A stretch of 64,000 nt of DNA from Leptolinea tardivitalis (GCF_001050275.1 NZ_BBYA01000010.1:1-64000); one strand, 5' to 3'; numbered from the stretch's first letter, positions 35,565-45,893 are shown. The notes: generated from the sequence alone by a model not told the origin. Made by a program: numbers and translations.

Positions 35565-38039
35565 TCAGGCAGGAACCTCTGCCTTGGTTTTTACCACATC
35601 TGCCTTATCTGCCCGGGAAAAGACAAGTTTATCCGCTTCTTTATCCAGTTCAACCGTAACCACATCTCCTTCGGAATACTGGCCCGAAAGCAGGCTGATG
35701 GACAACGGGCTTTCTACATATTTTTGCAGAGCGCGGCGCAGCGGACGGGCACCAAAGGCCGGGTCAAACCCGAGATGCGACAGCCACTCACGAGCTTCGG
35801 GTTTCAAGATGACATCGAGACCGTGTTCACGCAACCGGCTGCTCACTTCTTTCATCTGCAGGTCTACAATCTGACCCATTTGTTCAACGGTCAAAGCCGA
35901 GAACATGATAACTTCATCGATGCGGTTAATAAATTCGGGCCGGAAGGTGGATTTCAAAGCCTTTTCCACCTTGTCATGCGCTTCACGTTCTTCATCCGAT
36001 TCGCCGATGAGGAATCCGAGCGATCCACTGCGGCGGACGTATTCCGTCCCCAGGTTGCTGGTCATAATCAAAACCGTATTACGGAAGTCCACCACCCTGC
36101 CCTGTCCATCAGTCAGGCGGCCGTCATCGAGAATTTGCAGCAGGGCGTTCCACACTTCTGGATGGGCTTTTTCGATCTCGTCGAACAGAATCACCCGGTA
36201 GGGTCTGCGGCGGACGGCTTCGGTCAACTGGCCGCCTTCTTCGTATCCCACATAACCCGGAGGCGCACCAAACAGACGCGAAGCGGTATGCTGTTCGCGG
36301 TATTCGCTCATATCCAGTCGTACCAGCGCTTCTTCATCGTCGAACATGAATTCTGCCAGCGCCTTGGCCAGTTCAGTTTTACCCACACCCGAAGGACCGA
36401 TGAAGATGAACGAACCAATCGGCCGCCGCGGGTCTTTGAGCCCGCTGCGGGCACGCCGGATGGCATCTGCCACGGCGTGGATGGCTTCTTCCTGTCCGAT
36501 GACGCGTTCATGCAAGCGTTCTTCCATCTTGAGCAGGCGGGTCTGTTCAGTTTCCATCATCTGGTTGACCGGGATACCCGTCCACTGGCAGACCACCTCG
36601 GCGATGTCGTTCACATCCACAACCTCATCGAGTTTATGTTCTTCTTCCCATTTGTCGCGAAGTTCGTTAAATTCAGTTTCCATGCGCAGGCGTTCCGCTT
36701 TCTTGCGGGCGGCACGCTCGTAATCGCGCTCCACACCGGCCTGTTCTTCTTCCGCGCGCATGCGGTCAATATCGCTCTTGCGGTCTTTCAGGTCTTGCGG
36801 CATGGAGAACAAGGCTACACGCAGCTTGGCAGCGGATTCATCAATCAGATCAATGGCCTTGTCTGGCAGATGCCGGTCGGTCACATAGCGGTCTGAGAGC
36901 CGCGCCGCCGCCACCAGGGCATCATCGGAAAAATGGACCTTGTGGTGGGCTTCATACCGGTCGCGCAGACCTCGCAGCATGGAAATGGTGTCATCCACAC
37001 TGGGTTCTTCAACAAACACGGGAGCAAAACGTCTCTCAAGAGCCGTGTCTTTTTCAATGAATTTATGATATTCATCCAGCGTGGTGGCACCCACACATTG
37101 AAGCTCTCCACGCGCCAGAGCCGGTTTCAACATGTTGCTGGCATCCATGGCTCCCTGCGCCGCTCCGGCCCCGACCACGGTGTGGAGTTCATCAATAAAC
37201 AGGATGATCTCGCCTTCGGAACGCTGTACTTCTTCGATCGCAGCTTTCAATCGCTCTTCAAACTCGCCCCGGAAGCGCGAACCGGCAATCATGGCACCCA
37301 GGTCTAGCGATACGACTCGCTTTCCCATCAGAATTTCGGGAACGTCATTCGCGGCAATTTTTTGTGCCAGACCTTCCACGATGGCTGTCTTGCCAACACC
37401 AGCTTCACCTATCAGAACCGGGTTATTTTTGGTACGGCGAGAAAGTATCTGCATGACCCGCAGGATTTCATTATCACGCCCGATGACCGGGTCAAGTTTA
37501 CCTTCGCGGGCCTGGGTTGTCAGGTCACGGGAATACTTTTCGAGCGTGCGAAACCGGGTTTCTGATTGTGGATCCGTCACCCGCTGGCCGCCGCGCTGTT
37601 GAATGATGGCATCATAAACACGGTCGCGGGTCAACCCGGCACCTTCCAACAGCCGAGCTGCCGGGGTATTGCGTTCACTCAATATCGCCAGGAACATGTG
37701 CTCGGTGGAGATATATTCATCCTTCAATCGGCTGGCTTCTTCGTTTGCCAGGTCCATGATCCGCTTCACCCGTGGAGTGATGAATATTTGCCCGGCACCG
37801 CCGCCAAAGATACTGGCTTTGGGGCTGGTGCGAAGAATGTAGTCCAATCGTTCAGAGAGGGTGGAAGGGTCAACTTTCAAGACTTCCAACAACTGGGTAA
37901 CCATACCCTGCGGTTGTTCGATCAGAGCAAGAAGTATATGCTCCGTATCAATCTGGTTGTGTCCATACCGTTGGATGATCTCTGCCGCTCGCTGAGCTGC
38001 TTCTTGAGCCCGCTCGGTAAATCGGTCAAATCGCATCAT
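35565..38039 (-). CDS. clpC: ATP-dependent Clp protease ATP-binding subunit ClpC
   Basis: AAA+ unfoldase of the ClpC/MecB type, 824 residues. It has the double Clp-N domain (1-140), a first AAA module with Walker [16 protein letters not shown] near 218 and [17 protein letters not shown], a UVR-like middle region (about 420-470) and a second module with [16 protein letters not shown] near 555. The short middle region separates it from ClpB. A hairpin (CCGGGG/CCCCGG) sits in the 50-base leader and a TATAAT lies about 55 bases upstream. First gene of the clpC-def-recF run. Confidence 0.94.
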   Translation of the reverse strand: MMRFDRFTERAQEAAQRAAEIIQRYGHNQIDTEHILLALIEQPQGMVTQLLEVLKVDPSTLSERLDYILRTSPKASIFGGGAGQIFITPRVKRIMDLANEEASRLKDEYISTEHMFLAILSERNTPAARLLEGAGLTRDRVYDAIIQQRGGQRVTDPQSETRFRTLEKYSRDLTTQAREGKLDPVIGRDNEILRVMQILSRRTKNNPVLIGEAGVGKTAIVEGLAQKIAANDVPEILMGKRVVSLDLGAMIAGSRFRGEFEERLKAAIEEVQRSEGEIILFIDELHTVVGAGAAQGAMDASNMLKPALARGELQCVGATTLDEYHKFIEKDTALERRFAPVFVEEPSVDDTISMLRGLRDRYEAHHKVHFSDDALVAAARLSDRYVTDRHLPDKAIDLIDESAAKLRVALFSMPQDLKDRKSDIDRMRAEEEQAGVERDYERAARKKAERLRMETEFNELRDKWEEEHKLDEVVDVNDIAEVVCQWTGIPVNQMMETEQTRLLKMEERLHERVIGQEEAIHAVADAIRRARSGLKDPRRPIGSFIFIGPSGVGKTELAKALAEFMFDDEEALVRLDMSEYREQHTASRLFGAPPGYVGYEEGGQLTEAVRRRPYRVILFDEIEKAHPEVWNALLQILDDGRLTDGQGRVVDFRNTVLIMTSNLGTEYVRRSGSLGFLIGESDEEREAHDKVEKALKSTFRPEFINRIDEVIMFSALTVEQMGQIVDLQMKEVSSRLREHGLDVILKPEAREWLSHLGFDPAFGARPLRRALQKYVESPLSISLLSGQYSEGDVVTVELDKEADKLVFSRADKADVVKTKAEVPA

Positions 38040-38142
38040 AGAGTCCGTCCTTGCCGGGGGAGATTATCCCCGGTTGAATGATTATACATTATCAATATAT
38101 ACAATATTTCAGAACCGTATAAGAAAAATATCAACATAACGG

Positions 38143-38148
38143 TAAAAT
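38143..38148 (+). promoter_or_regulatory. -10 box directly ahead of the double GNAT gene
   Basis: TAAAAT ends nine bases before the ATG at 38158; no ribosome site is visible in between. Another possible leaderless start. Confidence 0.4.
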
Positions 38149-38157
38149 AAACATACT

Positions 38158-39159
38158 ATGCCGTCTTTACAAGAGAAAAATCCTCATCTCCGCCCATTGG
38201 ATCCACGCAAAGATTTGACTGGCGTAGCAGACCTCATCGATATCTGTTTTGATTTTCATATGGATGAAGACGGCCGAGAATACGTCCGTCAAATAAGGCA
38301 GGTTGCCCAATCTCAAAATTCCCTTCTGGGGATGAGTCAAAACCTGGGCAGCGGCGGTGTTCCCATGCAGGGATTTGTCTGGGAAGTGGATGGAAAACTG
38401 GTTGGCAACCTGACCATCATACCCTTCCTGCGCAGCGGTCGCTGGCATTTCCTGATTGCCAACGTAGCCACGAACCCGTCCTACCGACGGCAAGGGATAG
38501 CCCGCAAACTTACTCAGACAGCCTTGAAACACATCCGCGAACACAACGGAAGCATGGCCTGGCTGCAGGTCCGTGAAGACAATCCCGGTGCCTATGAGTT
38601 ATATTCCAGTCTTGGCTTCAAAGAAGTCGCCCGCCGCACGACCTACCGGGCATTGCCGCGTAATTACAAAAGTCTGCCGGCCGGAAGCAGCATTTACCTG
38701 ACCCGGCGTCATTCCAAAGACTGGCCGATTCAGAAAGCCTGGCTGCAGGCCATCTATCCGCCTGAAATTGCCTGGCATCTGCCCTTTCAGATTAAAGATT
38801 TTGAACCCGGTTTCTGGAACAGCCTTCGGCAGTTTATTGAAGATGAGCCGATCAGACAATGGTCTGCACGCCGTGGTGAACGTCTACTGGGTGTAGCCAG
38901 TCTGGAGACCAACCTGGGAAACACCGACAACCTCTGGCTGGCACTCCCGCAGGATATCGAAGAAGATGCCCTTTTTGCCCTGTTGACTACCGCTCGATTG
39001 GAAGGTTCCAGTGTGCGCACAATTTCAGTCAACTTCCCTACCGGTGTGGCGGAACGCTGTTTCCAGTCAGCTGGCTATGAAAAACATCTGACCCTGATCT
39101 GGATGAATCAATCCATTGACCAGGGTCAGTCTTCGTTTAGAACGGATAAAACTGCCTGA
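38158..39159 (+). CDS. GNAT-family N-acetyltransferase, two-domain
   Basis: A 333-residue protein with an N-terminal GNAT domain: ANVATNPSYRRQGIARKLTQ near 101-120 is the acetyl-CoA loop (R-x-x-G-I-A) and EDNPGAYELYSSLGFKE is motif B. The C-terminal half (about 190-330) has a weaker GNAT-like pattern, suggesting a tandem arrangement with one active site. It is divergent from clpC. Acceptor unknown. Confidence 0.82.
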   Translation: MPSLQEKNPHLRPLDPRKDLTGVADLIDICFDFHMDEDGREYVRQIRQVAQSQNSLLGMSQNLGSGGVPMQGFVWEVDGKLVGNLTIIPFLRSGRWHFLIANVATNPSYRRQGIARKLTQTALKHIREHNGSMAWLQVREDNPGAYELYSSLGFKEVARRTTYRALPRNYKSLPAGSSIYLTRRHSKDWPIQKAWLQAIYPPEIAWHLPFQIKDFEPGFWNSLRQFIEDEPIRQWSARRGERLLGVASLETNLGNTDNLWLALPQDIEEDALFALLTTARLEGSSVRTISVNFPTGVAERCFQSAGYEKHLTLIWMNQSIDQGQSSFRTDKTA

Positions 39160-39165
39160 TGTGGG

Positions 39166-42100
39166 CTATTCGGGCGGCAGATTGAAATTTAACAGGCGGT
39201 TGTTGCCGCCGTCGCTCACCCATACGCTGCCATCCGGTGAAACAGCCACACCGGAAACCAGTCCGAACCCGTCAACATCAGCACTGTAATCACCCCACCC
39301 GGTGATCAGTTTTCCTTCCGCGTCAAATTTCAACACACGATACCCTTCTGGATCCGCCACCAGAATTCGATTATTGGCATCCAGAGCAATAAACGGTTTG
39401 TTGTCCAGACTTTGTCCTTTCCAGGCATTCACCTCCCAGGCGCGCAACATGGAAAAGTTTGTTCCAGTTGCGTCTGGTGCAAAGATCTGGATACGAGAAT
39501 TCCAGGTGTCTGCCACATAAACCAATCCATCTTTATCCACAGCTATACCGACGGGTTCATCAAATTGACCCGGTTCCATGCCCGCTGTTCCAAACTGAGT
39601 GACGAAATCGCCATTGGACGTGAACACTACCACCCGTTTGTTACCGGTATCGGTGACATAAATATTGCCTTTTGAATCTACAGCCAAACCGCGCGGCCCC
39701 CAGAACGCATCGGGCTTTTCCGCCTGACCAAAATAGCCCCACATCTTGATGAATTGGCCGTCTGCCGTAAATTTCTGGATGCGGTGATTCCAGGTGTCAG
39801 TCACAAACACGGAACCATCCAGACCTGCAACAACCGCCCAGGGTTCATTGAAGGTACCACCGGGTGCTTCGCCTTTGGAGATATCACCAAACGTTCCCCA
39901 GGTTTGAAGAACCTGACCGGTTGAACTCAAATGCTGGATACGGTGATTACCAGAGTCAGCTACGTAGATCGTTCCATCAGGCGCCACACTGAGATCACGC
40001 GGTTTATTGAATTGCGCGGTACTGTTTTCTCCTGTTCCAATAACAAAAGCCGGCTGCAGATTGATTAGTTTTGCGGCATACGGATCAACTTTTGCTGCCG
40101 CAGCAGGTGCCGGAGATGCACCATAATTCCATATTTCAGAGGCAATATCTTTGCGTACATACATGCGCAACTTAGCCGCCGGCTGCCAGGTTTCCAGAGT
40201 CAGGCTCTGGTTGTTGGTCAATTTAGCATAAGCAGAATAATCTCTATTGAGCCAGATGTCAAAAATAGCCGCACGCATTTCCGGATTGAGCACGGCATTT
40301 TTAATACGGCTCCAGTCGAGATTGAAATAATCCTGATTGGGCCACCATAACCGCATGTAGGTAAATTGGACAAAATCATCTTTCAGAATTGTATCTACTT
40401 TGCCGAAATTGGTATCACCGGCAAGAACCACTGCAGAATCTTTCAACTCGCGTGTGGGCTTATCGGTATACCAGCGGTGATTGGGATAATCACGGAAATA
40501 CCACCAATATGGGTAAAGGCCGTCATTGTCATAGGAAACAACAATATTCTTGCCTCCGGTTGTCCGCCGGGAAATTTCTTCAACCTGTGCGAGGATGTCT
40601 TTCGGACCGCGGGCAGCATGGGCATATACAAGATATTCCTTGGCCGTATCATAGTTGATGTAATTGGCCATGATAGATGTTCGGATTGTCAGAATAGCAA
40701 GAATGGCAAAAATTCCTGCCGTAAATAATCGCAAGAGGTCATTTGTTTCAAAATTCCACAGTAGGCGCAAAATACCAAAGAGCGATCCGGTTGCCAGAAT
40801 AACAGAGATGATAAATGCGCTGGTGGCTTCCAGATTCTCAATCGTATTACCATTAAAAGGTGTCTTATCGCCAAGCAGTGAACCAAGCGAGCCGGCAAAA
40901 GCCATCAAAAAAACAGGGATGAGGAGGAGGGCTATAATCCCAGACCGGTTGGCTACCCGCCGCCAGGGAGTGGTATCCACCAGATATCCCAACCCCCATC
41001 CGGCCGTCAACAACATGGGAAGGGCGATGTGAACCGTGAGCCACGGCATCTTTTCACCAGCCACACTATAAGACACCAGACTGGCAATACTCCAAAAAAC
41101 GAAAAGAGCCATCACCGGAACAGGTCGAATGACAAAGAGTTCGCTTTCGTCACCGGCGTCATCAAGCCAATCTGATGTCCCAGCCTCATATAACATCACC
41201 TGCGCTTCCGGGTCTGCAGGTGAAGCAGATGTCCAGGTGATGAACCGTCTGTGCCGGATGGCGAAATAGATCGCCAGTATGGTTCCGGCTGCCGCAAGAT
41301 ATTCATAAATAGGGATTTGGATCAACCCGTAGAAATACCATGGCTGACTCCCGCGTTCCACTCCCTGCTGTGACAACCAGTACCCCAGAGAACCCACAAT
41401 GCCGGTAAAGAAACCACGACCATTGGTGAAAAAAGTCGTGTAGAAAACAGTATAGATCGTATAGAAAAGAGCGGCCAGCTTGAGCCAGGTGGTTCCTTTC
41501 CACCAATATCCGATGGCAACCGATATACCCAGGAAAACCAATATGAAAATACCCGTTCGCAGTATTCCATTACTTGTATAGTCAAGTGGATCCCACCCGA
41601 TTAATTTAATGGGGAAGGCAACAAGCTGTGGCAGGATGAGCGTGATGATCAGCACCAGCAGATCAAATGAACGCAAGCGCCGGATCTTTCCCCACCCGAC
41701 AGTACTGACCAGATTTGTCAGCGAGAGAACGCCCAGCAAAAGGGCTCCACCAATTCCACCGTAAATGCAACCTTTAACCCAGGCAGGCAAAACCTTGGCG
41801 GTTGCAACAGCCGTGGTGGCCGCATCGGCCCCTTCTTCTGCTGGTTTATTCATACTGGCACCCCATGCCCCAGCTCCCAGTGCCACCAGGATACAAACAA
41901 CCGCCAGCAGAGCAAAAATGGTAAATCGGCGGTGTGCCCGGTTATCCAGCGATTTCAGATCTGATGTTTCCTGCAGGAAATACAGAGCTAAAAAGATCAA
42001 AATTAATGCCGTATAGATGAAAGCCGTCTCTTTCGTGCAAAAATGGAGAACCGTTATCACGGTAATCAGATAAAGATAGGCTTTCTTTCCGGTTTCCAGA

Positions 42101-42618
42101 TAGGCCAGTGTGCCATATAACAACATGACACCGAATAGCTCAATAAACCCTTCATTGCGAGTATATCGGCCATAGAACAACATATAGGGTGAGATTAAGA
42201 AAAGGAATGCAGCAATAAGCGCACCGTTTTTACCAATATAGCGGGGAAAATAGAAAAGAATAAAAGCAATGGCAGCGATGCTGAAGAGAGCTGCGGGAAC
42301 TCTGGAACTGAAATCCGAATCACCAAGCAGGAAATAAGAAGCCGCCACCAGATGAAATTGCATGGGTCCATGCGTTACAGGGTCATGGCGATACCCTTTC
42401 CCTGTATACAGGTCATAGGAAGGCACCACATGATTTACTTCATCATGACTCATTACCCGCAGGTCGATATGGTAGAACCTGGAAACAACTGCCAGGATCA
42501 GTATCAGCACAGACAGCATTAGACGGAGGTTGATGGATGGCAACACATTCATCAAGGGTCGATCTAAAATTCCTGGCTGTGCATTCCCCTCTTGAATTTC
42601 AGACTTGGCTAGATTCAT
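39166..42618 (-). CDS. TIGR03663/Agl23-like membrane protein fused to an NHL beta-propeller
   Basis: A 1150-residue protein. Residues about 30-780 form a multi-span glycosyltransferase-39-like membrane domain: SHDEVNHVVPSYDLYTGKGY (a DE-containing first loop as in GT39/PMT enzymes) and GHGPMQFHL-type segment, then FCTKETAFIYT. The C-terminal 300 residues hold six NHL-type blades (GEFDEPVGIAVDKDGLVYVA-like pattern, each ending in VADT/DSGNHRIQ). The N-terminal part resembles TIGR03663, linked in archaea to Agl23. The NHL part probably lies outside the cell. Both ends are complete. Confidence 0.8.
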   Translation of the reverse strand: MNLAKSEIQEGNAQPGILDRPLMNVLPSINLRLMLSVLILILAVVSRFYHIDLRVMSHDEVNHVVPSYDLYTGKGYRHDPVTHGPMQFHLVAASYFLLGDSDFSSRVPAALFSIAAIAFILFYFPRYIGKNGALIAAFLFLISPYMLFYGRYTRNEGFIELFGVMLLYGTLAYLETGKKAYLYLITVITVLHFCTKETAFIYTALILIFLALYFLQETSDLKSLDNRAHRRFTIFALLAVVCILVALGAGAWGASMNKPAEEGADAATTAVATAKVLPAWVKGCIYGGIGGALLLGVLSLTNLVSTVGWGKIRRLRSFDLLVLIITLILPQLVAFPIKLIGWDPLDYTSNGILRTGIFILVFLGISVAIGYWWKGTTWLKLAALFYTIYTVFYTTFFTNGRGFFTGIVGSLGYWLSQQGVERGSQPWYFYGLIQIPIYEYLAAAGTILAIYFAIRHRRFITWTSASPADPEAQVMLYEAGTSDWLDDAGDESELFVIRPVPVMALFVFWSIASLVSYSVAGEKMPWLTVHIALPMLLTAGWGLGYLVDTTPWRRVANRSGIIALLLIPVFLMAFAGSLGSLLGDKTPFNGNTIENLEATSAFIISVILATGSLFGILRLLWNFETNDLLRLFTAGIFAILAILTIRTSIMANYINYDTAKEYLVYAHAARGPKDILAQVEEISRRTTGGKNIVVSYDNDGLYPYWWYFRDYPNHRWYTDKPTRELKDSAVVLAGDTNFGKVDTILKDDFVQFTYMRLWWPNQDYFNLDWSRIKNAVLNPEMRAAIFDIWLNRDYSAYAKLTNNQSLTLETWQPAAKLRMYVRKDIASEIWNYGASPAPAAAAKVDPYAAKLINLQPAFVIGTGENSTAQFNKPRDLSVAPDGTIYVADSGNHRIQHLSSTGQVLQTWGTFGDISKGEAPGGTFNEPWAVVAGLDGSVFVTDTWNHRIQKFTADGQFIKMWGYFGQAEKPDAFWGPRGLAVDSKGNIYVTDTGNKRVVVFTSNGDFVTQFGTAGMEPGQFDEPVGIAVDKDGLVYVADTWNSRIQIFAPDATGTNFSMLRAWEVNAWKGQSLDNKPFIALDANNRILVADPEGYRVLKFDAEGKLITGWGDYSADVDGFGLVSGVAVSPDGSVWVSDGGNNRLLNFNLPPE

Positions 42619-42747
42619 ATTCTTTTCACTTGTTTTTTTAAGATGGTTAATGTGAGAAATCTACTCGACTATACTTGAAAGCCGGGTATCTGACAAGATT
42701 CTACACCGGTAGACCAAACCTGGAAGATGAAACTCAGATAGTGGAAA

Positions 42748-43671
42748 TTAGCGCTTAAGCAACGGTTTAAAACCTTCACCCAGAGCTTCGTGTGCCTGAC
42801 TGATAACCATAAAAGCACTCGGATCGACTTCCTGTACCAGGGATTTAACCTGGTTTACTTCTGCCCGGCTGATGACCACATACAGCACCGGCCGGTCGGC
42901 TCCGGTATAGGCACCGGTACCTTTCAGAATGGTGACACCGCGTTCCATATCTGTGAGGATTTTACTGGAAACCTCATCTGGTTTTGAACTGATGATCAAA
43001 GCTGTACGGAAAACACTGCTGCCTTCCGAGATCATTTCGGCAGCCAGTCCGCTTACATAGATGACAACCAGACCGTAGAGAGCCTTTTCCCAGTTGAAAG
43101 CAAAACCGCCTGCAAGCACAACCAGGGTATCTGTCATCAGATAAGACTGGGAAATGGAAATGCCAAACCGGTAGTTGAGGATCCGCCCAAGAATATCGCT
43201 TCCACCAGAGGTGCCTTGCCCGCGATACACGAGCCCCAAACCCACTCCAAGCATCACACCGCCATACAGGCAGTTCAATACCAGATCATGGGTCACACCT
43301 TCTCCGGGGATGATCCACATGAATGCATCGGTAAAGAAGGAAAATACGGTAATGGAAAGGGCTGTCCGCAGGGCAAAACGCGGTCCTCCCAGAAACCGCC
43401 AGCCAAGCAGGAAAAGGGGGATGTTCCCCAGAAAAACCATCAAACCAATTGGCCAGCCCGTAAATGAATTGACAATCTGCCCGATACCGCTGATTCCACC
43501 GCTGACCAGTTGCGCCGGAACAAGAAAAAGTCGCATCGCCAGGGCTTGAATAATCGCGCCGGCTAACAAGTAGGCATATTCCATAATGATCGATGCCGTG
43601 AATTTTTCATGCCCGAGAGCATTCAACACTTTTTTCAGGAATTCACGACCAGATTGGGAAGGCGTTTGCAT
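42748..43671 (-). CDS. YitT-family membrane protein
   Basis: YitT (DUF161/DUF2179) family, 307 residues. Five to six spans lie in about 30-220, with the conserved VLVPAQLVSGGISGIGQIV-like start and GTSGGSDILGRIL; the C-terminal DUF2179 domain is about 220-300 (RGVTILKGTGAYTGADRPVLY). Function is unknown, perhaps transport. I choose ATG 43671; a longer frame reaching 43803 runs antisense through the tRNA gene and is spurious. Confidence 0.88.
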   Translation of the reverse strand: MQTPSQSGREFLKKVLNALGHEKFTASIIMEYAYLLAGAIIQALAMRLFLVPAQLVSGGISGIGQIVNSFTGWPIGLMVFLGNIPLFLLGWRFLGGPRFALRTALSITVFSFFTDAFMWIIPGEGVTHDLVLNCLYGGVMLGVGLGLVYRGQGTSGGSDILGRILNYRFGISISQSYLMTDTLVVLAGGFAFNWEKALYGLVVIYVSGLAAEMISEGSSVFRTALIISSKPDEVSSKILTDMERGVTILKGTGAYTGADRPVLYVVISRAEVNQVKSLVQEVDPSAFMVISQAHEALGEGFKPLLKR

Positions 43672-43736
43672 ATAAATCCAATTTTCAGGAGAATATTCTG
43701 CCACAAATTGTACCCGAAAGCAGTATTGAAAGAAAC

Positions 43737-43765
43737 TTGACCACTTTGACACAGGCGGGTAAAAT
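43737..43765 (+). promoter_or_regulatory. Promoter of tRNA-Gly
   Basis: TTGACC (43737-43742) and TAAAAT (43760-43765) with a 17-base spacer end 12 bases before the tRNA gene. Confidence 0.75.
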
Positions 43766-43777
43766 GACGTTTGTAAT

Positions 43778-43849
43778 GCGGGCGTCGCCAAGTGGTAAGG
43801 CATCAGCCTTCCAAGCTGACATTCGCCGGTCCGAATCCGGTCGCCCGCT
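43778..43849 (+). tRNA. tRNA-Gly (TCC)
   Basis: A cloverleaf forms fully: acceptor GCGGGCG/CGCCCGC with discriminator T, D arm, anticodon stem TCAGC/GCTGA with loop CTTCCAA (anticodon TCC), and T stem GCCGG/CCGGT. The T loop reads TCCGAAT instead of the near-universal TTCGAAT, so position 55 is C. CCA is not encoded. A T run follows (43851-43855), serving as a terminator. Confidence 0.95.
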
Positions 43850-43857
43850 CTTTTTAT

Positions 43858-44508
43858 TTAAGAACTCGTCCAGGGCATAAGGATTTCTTCGGTCGCCCTA
43901 ATGACAGGCTTCACCGTTCCATTGGTCATTTCGATGATTTGTGCCTGAAATTCCGGTGTGGTTTCAACTTTAAGCCGGGCGGTAAGCGTTACATCTGCGG
44001 CGAATTCTTCATCTAAAACTATTCCCCCACAATTAGCCACAATTCGTCTCACCCGTTCCAGATAGGTATAAGGCAATTTGACACTGACTGTGTCTGCCAT
44101 TACCCGTACTGACCGTTCCACTTTCTCTAAAACCGCCCGTACCGCATCAGAATACGCCCGAACCAGGCCGCCCGTACCCAGCTTTGTTCCTCCAAAATAC
44201 CGGGTAACAACAAGAACCACATCGCCCAGTCCGCTTCCCTGAAGAACAGCCAGTGCCGGTCTCCCGGCTGTACCAGATGGTTCTCCGTCATCACTGCAAT
44301 GAGCCGTAACCGAATCGCCGTGGCCTATCAAAAAAACCGGCACATTGTGGGTGGCATCAGAAAACTCTGCCTTGATCCGGCTGATAAATGAACGAGCTTC
44401 ATCAACGCTGCCGGCGGGAGCCAGTGTGGCTATGAAACGCGAATTGACTACCCGAATCTCCGCCCGCACTTCATGCGATGGGATGGGGTAAGGTTCCTTC
44501 TGAGTCAT
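43858..44508 (-). CDS. YigZ/IMPACT-family protein
   Basis: UPF0029/IMPACT family, 216 residues. EIRVVNSRFIATLAPAGSVD (about 18-37), the SDDGEPSGTAGRPALAVL signature (about 73-90), TRYFGGTKLGTGGLVRAY and a C-terminal DUF1949-type domain are diagnostic. Bacterial members have no settled function. It follows the C-methyltransferase gene by 23 bases on the same strand and may be co-transcribed with it. Confidence 0.9.
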   Translation of the reverse strand: MTQKEPYPIPSHEVRAEIRVVNSRFIATLAPAGSVDEARSFISRIKAEFSDATHNVPVFLIGHGDSVTAHCSDDGEPSGTAGRPALAVLQGSGLGDVVLVVTRYFGGTKLGTGGLVRAYSDAVRAVLEKVERSVRVMADTVSVKLPYTYLERVRRIVANCGGIVLDEEFAADVTLTARLKVETTPEFQAQIIEMTNGTVKPVIRATEEILMPWTSS

Positions 44509-44531
44509 AACCGTCTGCTATCTTGAAAAAA

Positions 44532-45761
44532 TCAGATGATCCGAATATCCGGTATGGGAATAATGAACTTTCCACCGGCTTTACGGTAGGCATCCTGCTG
44601 GGTAACGATCTCTTCCCAGAAATTCCAGGTCAGAAGAAGGGCATAGTCCGGTTTGTCTTCAAGTAATTTCTCAGGCGCAAGGATTTCGAGATGAGACCCG
44701 GGAGTATAGTAACCCTGCTTGACGGTACTGCGATCCACCACATAATCCAGATAATTGCTGTTAATCTGGAAATAGTTTAAAAGGGTGGCACCTTTGGCTG
44801 ATGCCCCGTAGGCGGCAATCCGTTTCCCCTGACTCTTTAGATCTTTCAAAAGAGAGGTGAGGTCTTCTTTCAAGGTCTCAACCTTTTTTGCCAGGGTTAA
44901 ATAGACATCTGCCGTATTTACACCCCATTTTTCTTCTTCAGCCAGAAAATGCCTGACGGCTTCAGAAATTTTTGGTTCATGTCCCACAAACAGACGCAGG
45001 GAACCGCCATGGATAGGCAGCAGTTCCACGTCTTGCAGTGTGAGACCGTGGCGGATAAATAACTTTTGTAAAGCCGTTACGGTGTAATAACACAGATGCT
45101 CATGATAAATGGTGTCAAATTCCACATTGTCGACCAGTATCTTGCCATAAGGGCACTCTATTACCGCCACACCGGTGGCATTGAGCATTTTGGCAATGCC
45201 CTCCACAAAACCATTCAGATCAGCCACGTGAGCCAGCACATTGTTGGCATGCATCACGTCTGCCCCGTTGGGATACTTCTGCCGCAGAGTAGTGGCGAAA
45301 TCGCTGGTAAAGAATTCTGGGATGGTCGGAATACCCTGTTCGTTAGCCACTTTGGCAATATTTTCTGCCGGTTCAATACCCAGCACCGGTATACCTTTTT
45401 CCTGATAATGTTTCAATAGATACCCATCGTTACTGGCCAGCTCTACAACCAGATTGTGCTTATCGAGTTTCCGTTCTTTCACCAGACGAAACGCGATAGA
45501 ACGCGCATTTTCAATAGCTGTTGTTGAAAATGACGAGAAATAGAAATAATCTCGGAAAAGTTTCTCTGGTGAAACTGTTTCAGAAATTTGCAGAAGTTTG
45601 CAATGCGGGCAAAAATACAGGTCAAGGGGGAAAACCTCTTCCGGTTGCTGTGTTTGCTCTTTTGTTAATAATGCATTGGCCAGGGGAGTTTTTCCCAGGT
45701 CAAGGATTTGCGTCAAACCAGTTTCGCCGCAAGAACGGCATTTAATATCTTTTGCAGTCAA
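44532..45761 (-). CDS. Sugar C-methyltransferase (TylC3/NovU-like), SAM-dependent
   Basis: A 409-residue methyltransferase: N-terminal zinc site C-x2-C near 9 and C-x2-C near 54 (YFCPHCKLL), SAM-binding VVELASNDGYLLKHY near 105, and a C-terminal domain with KRIAAYGASAKGATLLNYF. This three-part layout is the NDP-hexose C-3 methyltransferase family (TylC3), which methylates 4-keto-6-deoxy sugars. TTG 45761 is used, six bases after AGGAAGG. It is divergent from the CDP-glucose genes, supporting a CDP-linked C-methyl 6-deoxyhexose. Confidence 0.85.
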   Translation of the reverse strand: MTAKDIKCRSCGETGLTQILDLGKTPLANALLTKEQTQQPEEVFPLDLYFCPHCKLLQISETVSPEKLFRDYFYFSSFSTTAIENARSIAFRLVKERKLDKHNLVVELASNDGYLLKHYQEKGIPVLGIEPAENIAKVANEQGIPTIPEFFTSDFATTLRQKYPNGADVMHANNVLAHVADLNGFVEGIAKMLNATGVAVIECPYGKILVDNVEFDTIYHEHLCYYTVTALQKLFIRHGLTLQDVELLPIHGGSLRLFVGHEPKISEAVRHFLAEEEKWGVNTADVYLTLAKKVETLKEDLTSLLKDLKSQGKRIAAYGASAKGATLLNYFQINSNYLDYVVDRSTVKQGYYTPGSHLEILAPEKLLEDKPDYALLLTWNFWEEIVTQQDAYRKAGGKFIIPIPDIRII

Positions 45762-45893
45762 AGTACGCCTTCCTGAATAGCTGATTTACAAAAGTACGCC
45801 GATGATTATAAAGGATTATTACCGGGTTATTTTCAATACCTGCAGGTTCAAGGTAAAATACACCTGTCATTCATGATTTCTTAAGGAAAACAG

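Noticed and set aside
35724-36896. A 390-codon plus-strand frame opposite clpC
   Set aside because: It is the complement of a highly conserved coding region and lacks any recognisable domain.
43672-43803. N-terminal extension of the YitT-family gene
   Set aside because: It would translate the antisense strand of the tRNA-Gly gene and its promoter; ATG 43671 gives the family start.
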